Source: Mytilinidion resinicola (taxonomy: Eukaryota > Ascomycota > Dothideomycetes > Mytilinidiales > Mytilinidiaceae). Taken from it: a stretch of DNA of 17,564 nt. Of this stretch, positions 9,615 through 17,564 are shown piece by piece. The notes beneath the pieces were generated by a model. It had not been told where the DNA came from. It worked only from the letters and a program-made list of their open reading frames with translations, and did no database searches. The position numbers were made by a program, and so were the translations under genes. Within the stretch, counting starts at the first letter, position 1. Each line of letters starts with the position of its first letter. The stretch lies in the NCBI RefSeq assembly GCF_010093595.1, contig NW_022985475.1, positions 1 to 17,564 on the forward strand, read 5' to 3'.

Positions 9615-11870
9615 ATGCAGGTGTTGCTTATATAAATATAAATACTAGAAAAAGCTAGTAATACTAAAAACGAAGAGATTATAGCTCTATAGGGAAATTT
9701 CTAGACTATCTAAGAAGAGCTTACTACTACTAGAATAGTTAGCTATAGAGGCTATAAGATAAATAAACCCGAAGAGTTTACTAGGAAAAGAGGAGCTTTG
9801 CGAGCGTTTATAACGCAGATAAGGCTATACCTGCGCACGAACTAAAGCAACCTCGAATTTAAATCGGATAAAGTCTGTATAGCAGCCACTTTCTTAAAAA
9901 AAGAAGCGTTCGACTGGTTTAACCCGATGCTTATAAATTGGCTTAGCAACGCCAACACAGACGATTAGAAACCAGAAACCAATATTATATTTAGCAACTA
10001 TAAATACTTTAAGTTAGCACTTTAAATAACCTTCGGAGACACTAATAAAGAACGGACAGCGGAATAGAAAATAGCAGTTCTAAAGCAGAAGGGCTTAACT
10101 AGCCGCTATACTTTAGAATTTATATAAATCGCGTTTAAGCTATTATAGGGAGATAAAGCTCTGTAAGTATAATACTATAGAGGTCTTAAAGAAAACGTTA
10201 AGGATAAAATTATATAAGGCAAAAGGCCTTTAATACTCTATAAACTTAAGGAAATAGCAATACAGATTAATAGTTAATAGTATAAGTAACAACTAGAACG
10301 GGCAGATAAAAAAGGACTTTATTCTTACGCCTAACTAGCTAGACTAAAGCTAAGAGTAACTAACCGCGACTATAGAAATCGCATAGAGATTAATATTATA
10401 AAACAACGCAATAACTAGAAGGGTAGACTAATTACTAATAAAGAAAGGTAAAAAAGAAAACGCAACAGCGTATACCTATTATGCGGAGAATAGGAACACT
10501 TTGTAAACAAGTGCTCCAGGAACACCTAAACAGCAGCAGTTATAATAAAGCCGAATATAGACCGCTATAATTCTATATTATAAACCGCGTGCTATAATAA
10601 TAACTGCTTTACCTATTAGTTAGATAAGTAAGTAACAGGGTACTATCTAACGCAAAGGGCGAAGGAACGTACTATTGCTATAATAAGGAATAAAGAGTAT
10701 AATAGCAACCCTATAAACGACTACTACGCAGATATAGAAGTTAAAAGTATAGAAATTAACTACCTGTTAGAAACGGATAAGGCGTTCCAGATAATTAAAC
10801 CGCAATTAAAACCCTAAATCGATATACCTAAGCTATAGGATAACAGCAAAACCGAGTTACTAAACACGGAAGTATAGGTTAACAGAGTTGTAGCTATATA
10901 TAAATAAAGTGCAAGAGAAATTCTCGCACGCCTTAATAAAGGACGAGAAGCGTAAAAAGCTAAAAACGCTATAGCGGGCGCAGAGCTAAAAGCACTAGCT
11001 AGTTACTAATTCCTAAGAGCTATAGGAAGAGTTATAGGACAGCTCGCCAGAGAAGAAAAAGTAAGAATAGCCGCAGCCGCAGGAATATTAACAGCAACTA
11101 TTAGCGTAGAAACCTGCGCAAGATTAGATATATTAGAAGGCCTAAGCCGCAATATCTAGTGAAAACTAGATAATAAATCACCTGTTAAGGACAGTAAAAA
11201 GTACTATAATAGTAATAAAAACCGCGAACTAGAAAAGTAGTCCAGCAACGGAGAATTTAGTATAGAACTAGAGTAAGAACCGCTAGAGCTGTATAAAAGG
11301 CAAACTAAAATCGAGATCTATAGAGCTTTACACCCTATTAGTAAAATAGGTATCTATAATAAGGAAAATAAACGGCTGGATAGAAACCACCCGCTTTATA
11401 GATAGATATCTTAGGTATTTTATATTAAGGATAAATGCGACAAGCATATAATATATAAGAAATATCGAGGATAGTACCTATATTAGATAAGATATTATAT
11501 TATTACGCAACTAGTACTGTTTAAGGAAATAGAGCACTATATTATAGGTAAGAAAGACAAACTTATAGAAGTAGCTACTATAGTTGCGGACCCTTAGTAC
11601 CTAATAGAATATAGGAAAGGTAAAAACTAGCGGATATATTACCAGGACTTATATCTAGTGCATTGCGAAACAAAACACGTAAACTATTAGCCACGAGAAT
11701 AGCTAAAAAACAAGCAGGCGCTTAAGTAATAGGACGGCTAGAGTAGCTAAGAATAAGGTTCTATAGAGCAGCCACGGATAAAGGAATATAAACCGCGACT
11801 ATTGCTACTTTAGTAGGAAAAGCCTACATCGCAGAAAAAGAAAGGAACCCGGCAACGCAGCCTAACTCTA
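9615..11870 (+). pseudogene. gag: gag pseudogene of chromovirus, with a long C-terminal extension
   Basis: The frame from ATG 9615 is coherent to about 11870 (about 750 codons) and broken only by point stops. The capsid region shows KPEEFTRKRGALRAFITQI, AATFLKKEAFDWFNP, FGDTNKERTAE and YYRGLKENVKD (about 9765-10220), typical of fungal gypsy Gag (retrotransposon gag family). A CCHC zinc knuckle CX2CX4HX4C lies at 10473-10514 with its first Cys changed to Tyr (TGC to TAC). A further 450 codons in the same frame follow, with helical, Gln/Lys-rich text and a KCDKH motif near 11435, before pol starts in another frame. Gag packages the element's RNA in virus-like particles. The start codon is uncertain. 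The extension is longer than I would expect. Confidence 0.82.
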
Positions 11871-11872
11871 TT

Positions 11873-14800
11873 CCTATTTAGAACTATAGATATATAATTC
11901 TATTAGTTAAAATTAGTAGGAACCTGGTAAAAGCACTGCTAGATAGTAGCGCGCAGGGAAATTTTATATTCTATAACTTTATTAGAAGAAACCGGATCCC
12001 TTAGTAATAGAAAAATAGACCTTATAAACTATATATAGTAGATAGCACACCCGTGCAATATAGTAATAGGCAGGTAACTATAGAAACTTAACCAGGTGTT
12101 ATATAGATTAAAGAATATAGAGAAACTATTAGTATAGATATAATAGACACGGCAAGACACAATATAATTTTAGGTATACTATAGCTAAAGCAGTATAACC
12201 CCTAAGTTAATTAGAAGTCTAGTAAAGTAAGGATTTAATCGGAAAGCGGACTAAAAGGCACCCCGCGCTAGGATAAGCCTAAGCAAAAACAAGATATTAA
12301 TATAAATACCTTAAGAGGCAAGAAAGCCTAAGAAGAAAATAGGGCAGCGAGCTAATAGTGGCCTAGACCCCTAAACAGCCGGCAGTTAGCCGAGGCAGCA
12401 AAAGTACTAGTTATACTAGAAGAATATAATAAATTTAAAGGAATCTTTATAGAAAAGGTTTAGAATATATTACTAAAGCACTAACCTTAGGATTACTATA
12501 TTCCCCTAGTACTAAGCGAATAACCGCAGTTTAGACTAATCTATTTACTAGCCTAGAATAAGCTAGAAGTGCTGGAAGAATACCTGGAAAAGAACCTAAA
12601 GCGAGGATTTATTAGACTATCGGAATTGCCCGCAGGTTACCCTGTAATATTTGTTCTAAAGGTAAATAGCAAGCTACGCCTTTATATAGACTATAGACAA
12701 CTAAATAAGATTATAATTAAAAACCGCTATCTATTACCTTTAATCTCCGAGCTTAAAGACCGACTATATAAGGCTAAGTACTTTATAAAGTTGGACCTAT
12801 ATAAAGGGTACTATTTAATTTAGATAAAAGAAGGAGAAGAGTAGAAGATAGCTTTTAGAACTTAATATAGACACTTTAAGTATACAGTAATACTATTTAG
12901 GCTTACTAACGCGCTAGCAATATTCTAGGCAGTAGTTAACTTAGCGCTAAAAGGCTATCTAGATCGGTTTATAGTAGTATACCTTAATAATATCCTTATA
13001 TACTTAAAAACGCTAAGCGAACATAAGATATATATGCAAAAGGTACTCGAAAAACTTAGAAAATATAATTTTATAGTAAACCCGGATAAGTGCAAGTTCT
13101 ATAGGCAGAGAGTCGGATTCCTAGGATACGTTATTAGTCCAGGACAGATTAAGATAGAAAAAGGCAAGGTATCCTCTATCTAAAAATAGCTAGAGCCCGC
13201 AAATTTAAAGGAACTATAGTTGTTCCTAGGGTTAGCTAATTACTATAGGCAGTTTATTAAGGGTTACTCGAAAATTGCAGAGCTACTTACAGGACTTACT
13301 AGAAAAAATATTAAATACTAATAGACCCCAGAAGCACAGGGTGTATTTAATAGGTTAAAGGCACGATTTACTTTAAAACTAGTATTAGCAATCTTTAACC
13401 TATAGAAACCAGTTACTATTAAGAGCAATGCGTTAGATAAGGCAGTAGGAGCAATACTTAACCAACTAGACAAATAAGGGAAACTGCATCCTATAGCGTT
13501 CTACTTATAGAAGCTAAGTATAGCTAAGCTAAACTACAACGTCTATAATAAGGAACTATTAGCTATAATAGAAGTATTTAAATAGTAGAAAGTTTATCTT
13601 AAAGGGGTAGTATATATAGTATAGGTGTATATAAACTATAAAAATCTAATATACTTTACTATAACTAAAGAGTTGAATAGGAGATAGAAGAAATAGTTAG
13701 AAAAGCTAGAAACCTTTAATTTTAAGATTATATATTAGAAGGGATCTGAAAATGCTTATATAGACGCACTTAGCAGAAGGCCGGACTATATAAAAGGAGC
13801 CGAGAAAACCAGGCAACCTATACTTAAAGAAACTAGTCCGGGAACCCTTAAATTTAACTATATATAAGCAGCAGTTGCTTATAGGTCCGAGGATAATAAG
13901 TAGTATAAATAAATTAAGGCAGCACAGAAGGTAGATTAAGAAAGCCGGGATTTAGCGGGTTATAACTGGCAAAGCTTGCGCCCAGAACCTATAAACCAAA
14001 AACGCGGAGAAATCTAAAACGGTATTATTACCTTAAGGAACAAGATATTTATACCTAAAACCTTATAAAAAGAGCTTATTAAGGAATTCTATAGTATACT
14101 AGTGCACAGGCACTAGGGAGTGGAAAAAACACGGGAAAGAATTGCAAGGACATTCTATTTCCCCGGACTCCGGAAATTAACGGAGAAAATTATACATAAA
14201 TATAAGTATATAAAGAATAAGTTAGTATAATACGCACTATACGGACTAATAAAGAGTTCTTCTATACCGGAAAAAGTATAGAAATCTATTATATAGGACT
14301 TTATAGTTAAGCTACTATAGTCTATTAAACCTATAATAGGTATAAAGTACGACGCAATATTAGTAGTTATAGACTAACTAACTAAATATATATACTTTAT
14401 CCCTTACTAAGAAGTATTAACGGCAGAAGATCTAGCCTACGCGTTTTTAAAGTATATTGTTAGCAACTACAGGCTACTTTAGGAGATAATTTCAGACTAA
14501 AATAAGCTCTTTATATTAAAATTCTGGTAAACCTTTACCGCACAACTAGGGACAAAGTATAAGCTTTCCACGGCGTTTTACCCTTAGACGGACGGGCAAA
14601 CGGAAAGGCTTAATTAGACTTTAGAACAGTACCTATAATACTATATTAATTACAGGCAGGATAATTAGGTATTGCTACTACTAATAGCCTAGTTCGCCTA
14701 TAATAGTATATCTACGGAGATAATAAAGGTATTGCCCTTTTTTATAAACTATAGTTTCGATCTAGAGGCGTATTAAAAACCCTAACTTAATAGTATAAGG

Positions 14801-15316
14801 GCCTAGAAGGCACTGCTATTAGTTGAAAATATTAAAGAGCTATAGAGGCAGCTCTTAATAGATATCTAATTCCTAACGCTAAGGTTAGCAAGATATTATA
14901 ATTAACACCGGAGTGTTGCACCAACCTTTAAGAGGGGGGATAAAGTCTACCTACTCCGTAAAAATATTAAAATAAAACAACTAAGCATAAAGTTAGACTA
15001 TATTAAGATTAGACTATTTAAAATACAGGATATTATTAGCCTAGTAAACTATAAGCTTAGGCTACCTAATAGGATAAAAATACACCTAGTCTTCTATATA
15101 TTGCTACTAGAACCCGCACTACTAAACGCTAAGCTGGAAAATAATATAAAGGTCGACAATAATAATAAATATAAGGTTAAGCAAATCCTAGATTCCCGAT
15201 AGCACGGTTAGTAAAAGGAGTACCTAATTAAGTAGAAAGGATACAGCACCTCTAAGAATATATAGGAACCGGTTAAGAGTTTAGTAAACTGTTAGGAACT
15301 CCTGCAGCAGTTTTAC
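11873..15316 (+). pseudogene. pol: pol pseudogene: protease, reverse transcriptase, RNase H, integrase, chromodomain
   Basis: One frame (first base 2 modulo 3), shifted -1 relative to gag; the switch is between about 11830 and 11873. Protease: LLDSSAQG at 11936-11956, with DSGA changed to DSSA. RT (about 12560-13160): LRLYIDYRQLNK, KLDLYKGYY; the catalytic box is YLNNIL at 12980-12997, both Asp changed to Asn. RNase H (about 13390-13780): KSNALDKAVGA and DALSRRPDY. Integrase: zinc region from HRH..GVEK (14110) with both Cys changed to Tyr (14201, 14207), core with Asp at 14297 and 14495 and Glu at 14603 (TDGQTER), apparently intact. Chromodomain at 15170-15316: YKVKQILDSR, KEYLIK, KGYSTSKN, ELLQQFY; Trp codons are now TAG. 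The chromodomain would steer insertion to modified histone H3. The gene is dead by many stops and by loss of the RT active site. Confidence 0.9.
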
Positions 15317-15329
15317 TGCCAGAATTTAA

Positions 15330-16063
15330 AATAGTCTAGAAAGACGGCAACAGCGCACTGTTTAACTAGGAAGAATTAAAGGAACCTAGAGAAGGAATAC
15401 TACTGCTATATAATTAGAATATATAGCAATAGAACGGATAGTTAGCAGTACCTAGCACACCTAAAGAAAAAGAAGAATACCTAATAGTCTCCGGGGTAGA
15501 AGGCAAGCCTTCCTGCTCGGCATGCTTTTATTCTTTCTACTTAGCCTTTTTCTAATTATCTTCCTTAAGCTCTTCCAGAGTTTTAAAACTATAACGCATT
15601 ATCTCCTTACTACGCTTGCGCAGCAACTCTTTTTAAGAATTTAGGCAATCTAACTTTACTATAGCCGCTTTTAGGGTCGCATAAGTCTCTAACTTCTTGC
15701 GGTAAAGCTTATCCTTTTTACGGGCTAGTTTCCGCTCTAGAAAGGTTAGCCAGGATATAGTTATAAGCAATAGTAAATTGCAATAGCTTATAGGCAGCTG
15801 CTAAGATGCCAGTAATATTATAGTTTAATTATTGCGCCCGAACACAGGCGGCATAATAATCTAAGTTAGATATAGAAACTATATATAATAAACCCCGAGA
15901 CTTACACCGGGAATAAGGTATAACTTTTAAACCAGACGCGTTAATATAATTAGCAAGTATAAGACAGCTTTTTTATTTCTTAGCTTTTAAGGCGTTGGAT
16001 ATTATAAAGGAAAAAATAGAGTAGTATAATAACAACCTAATAGATAGGGCATCGCCAGCTACT
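15330..16063 (-). pseudogene. Antisense Cys-rich, coiled-coil reading frame in the chromovirus
   Basis: Between the chromodomain and the 3' LTR the minus strand, not the plus strand, reads like a protein. Frame A (about 16060 to 15750) contains SNALKAKK, CLILANYINASGLKVIPYSR, CKSRGLLYIVS and YYAACVRAQ, a segment with spaced Cys (some now Tyr) like a small zinc-binding domain. After a net +1 shift near 15741-15750, frame B gives LERKLARKKDKLYRKKLETY, LKAAIVKLDCLNS, LLRKRSKEIMRYSFKTLEEL and then a Ser/Pro-rich tail (LPSTPETIRYSSFS, SSSIPSLGSF) to about 15340. Stops are again of the CAG/TGG-to-TAG kind. The start codon is not identifiable. I recall similar proteins in fungal genomes but cannot name a family or function; it may be an accessory gene carried by the element. 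Confidence 0.65.
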
Positions 16064-16107
16064 TATCTAAGACCCTACTACAGAAGTATTTTCGGGCCGA
16101 AAGCCTT

Positions 16108-16122
16108 AGAAGGGGGAGCGAG
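16108..16122 (+). other. Polypurine tract of chromovirus
   Basis: AGAAGGGGGAGCGAG, purine except for one C, sits immediately before the 3' LTR. This is the plus-strand primer site of LTR retroelements and supports placing the LTR start at 16123. Confidence 0.8.
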
Positions 16123-16660
16123 TATTATAACCTATAATATAAACAACCCGAGCGCAGAGGCACTTGCGGAAATAAGTAAGTAGATAAGATTAATTATAGA
16201 GAACTAGGTTACGGAACTAAAAAAGTTATATATAGAACGTATAGGGATCCTAGATTTCCCTATAGACTGCTAGTAAATAGGAATAATCTAAAGATAGGAT
16301 ATTACGGGGATAGGGTTATATAATAGCTCGAGAAGCTTAAAAGAGCAAGCCAGGCGAGCGCTTAAGGGGCTTAAGGCTGCGAGCTAGAAGAGCAGCTTAA
16401 GGGGCTTAAGGCTGCGAGCTATACGAGTAAAAAGGTTTCTTAGGACGGAGCTTTTATATAAAGGGACGCTCCTTTATATAGATAGAAACCTTATATTTAA
16501 CTTAAGACTTTAATACTATCTATTAGAAGTAATAACCCCGTTTTAGATCTTAATTAATTATTACTTTACCTTTTAAAGACTATTGCACCCCGATAACGAC
16601 TTGCCTATACCCTATCTTAGTATAAAACACTAGAAGGTATAGAAAAAACGACCTGTTATA
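16123..16660 (+). repeat. 3' LTR of chromovirus
   Basis: 538 bp, homologous to 8956-9493 without indels and with scattered transitions in both directions (each LTR has C or G where the other has T or A), as expected from independent mutation of two once-identical copies. It carries the same 35-bp-period direct repeat (16360-16421). Confidence 0.93.
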
Positions 16661-16665
16661 AATTA
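16661..16665. repeat. Right target-site duplication AATTA
   Basis: Identical to 8951-8955 and directly after the LTR end. On the minus strand the codons ATA ATT lead into the helicase text on the other side of the element. Confidence 0.85.
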
Positions 16666-17564
16666 TTACTTTATTCTTCCGCCTATTACGCTCTGCCCTT
16701 CCGCTCTCCTGCGCGTAATACTATATTTTTCGAATTATTCTAATATATACTACTGCTCGAATTATTAGCGTATTAATACCTAACCCTAATACGTTCGTGG
16801 CTGTAAACACCTGCTATTGCCCTTCTATTAACTGCTTTACTAACTTACTCTTTTTTTTACTACTTCCTATATTTTAGTGGAAATAAATATATTCTAAAAC
16901 TTCTGCTAATTAAACTGTCTTTTTTACTATATCGCAATATATAATTACTTGCCCTTCTATATACTTCTACTTTAAACTTTTTACTAACTTAATAATTGCG
17001 TTTTCTTCCTTTTATATATTATATTATTAAATATAGTATATAATATTTTTCCGTGTTATTAGCCCCCGAAACTACTAGTATTCTTCCCTGCCTGGCAACC
17101 CTATTAATCGAATAAATTCCTTCTTTTTTTAGGGCTAGATTATTGCTATTAAATATACTAACTGTATTTCTATTATAACTAAATTCCTTAATACTAATAT
17201 TCTGCTCCTCCACCCGCCTACTAAATCTAAAATTACGTGGTATTTGTTAATTATAATCCGGTCTAACCGTTTTATTAACTGCTGTTAGTTAATAAAATTG
17301 CTAAATACCTTTCTAACCGCCGACTCCGGCGTAACTAATATAACCTGCGCCTATTTTTACGGACTTTAACTATTTTATTTAACGCAACTAATACCGGCTT
17401 TATTATAATAGTTTTTTATATCCTCCTATAATAACACTAATAGTATAACTACTACTATTACGCCTGTTAAATATAATACTAGTAATATAAATAAAACGCT
17501 TTTACCTCCACCTATACCTATAATAGCAACTACCGGGCTTTTATAGTATATAATAGCCTTTAAT
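16661..17564 (-). pseudogene. TLH-type RecQ helicase pseudogene copy 4, helicase core (N-terminus outside window)
   Basis: One minus-strand frame covers the whole segment with only point stops. Visible superfamily 2 motifs: SPVVAII then Walker A GIGGGKS (17498-17518); a motif Ia-like stretch; AGISCVK; ILVTPESA (motif Ib region); the Asp-Glu box now reads NKYH (17237-17248), best explained as DECH with G-to-A in three successive codons; a motif III LTAT-like VYLIAII; then domain 2 with QVIIYCDIVKKT, LAEVLEY, QLIEG, VFTATNVLGLGIN and motif VI YYAQESGRAER (16688-16720). This order is that of RecQ-family DNA helicases (3'-5' unwinding) and matches fungal telomere-linked helicases. The gene is broken at 16660 by the chromovirus and continues at 8950. 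It differs clearly in protein sequence from copy 2, so it is an older or separate family member. Confidence 0.88.

Larger units (their letters stand above)
8956..16660 (+). mobile_element. Complete but inactivated Ty3/gypsy chromovirus, 7,705 bp
   Basis: Structure: 538-bp LTR, leader, gag, protease, RT, RNase H, integrase, chromodomain, an extra antisense reading frame, polypurine tract, 538-bp LTR, with 5-bp target duplication. The order PR-RT-RNH-IN and the C-terminal chromodomain place it in the chromoviruses, common in fungi. The LTRs have equal length and differ almost only by transitions, so it inserted whole and was then mutated in place. It interrupts TLH copy 4, in the opposite orientation to that gene. 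Dozens of stops make it non-autonomous. Confidence 0.95.

Noticed and set aside
12569..12823. Open frame of 84 codons taken as a separate small gene
   Set aside because: It is an uninterrupted piece of the reverse transcriptase (LRLYIDYRQLNK), not an independent gene.
17019..17213. Minus-strand open frame of 64 codons
   Set aside because: It lies in a different phase from the helicase motifs (Walker A, NKYH box, motif VI) that cover the same bases.

Overview
The window is one chromosome end of a filamentous ascomycete (inference). Positions 1-136 are a (CCCTAA)n telomere, so the chromosome tip is at the left. Everything inward is AT-rich, TpA-rich repeated DNA whose copies differ almost only by C/T and G/A transitions. 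That pattern, with stop codons at former CAG, CAA and TGG codons and a chromodomain-bearing Ty3/gypsy retrotransposon, points to repeat-induced point mutation (RIP) or a similar process in Pezizomycotina. I see no intact gene.

Layout from the tip inward: (1) telomere, 1-136. (2) Three head-to-tail pseudogenes of a telomere-linked RecQ-type helicase (TLH family, N-terminal OrsD/DUF3505 region), all on the minus strand and reading toward the telomere. Copy 1 (137-1862) is cut by the telomere, copy 2 (1863-5709) is cut inside its helicase domain by copy 1, and copy 3 (5710-7593) is cut after its OrsD region by copy 2. All three share the same centromere-side boundary (GGGATA). (3) A 121-bp tandem repeat, 7593-7870. 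(4) A fourth, different TLH helicase pseudogene whose C-terminal half is at 7870-8955 and whose helicase core is at 16661-17564. (5) A complete but dead chromovirus, 8956-16660, inserted in copy 4 with a 5-bp duplication (AATTA). It has 538-bp LTRs, gag, pol with a chromodomain, and a second, antisense Cys-rich reading frame before the 3' LTR.

The pieces form a history rather than a pathway. TLH units appear to have been added in steps at a broken chromosome end, with RIP damage lightest in the tip-most unit and heaviest in the innermost of the three homologous units. A chromovirus landed in an older TLH gene, and the whole block was then mutated. The most unusual points are the fixed inner boundary of the units, the telomere seeded within a coding region, the antisense gene in the chromovirus, and a 44-bp palindrome in copy 2. 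Protein identities come from reading translations by eye and recalling family motifs; no database search was run.
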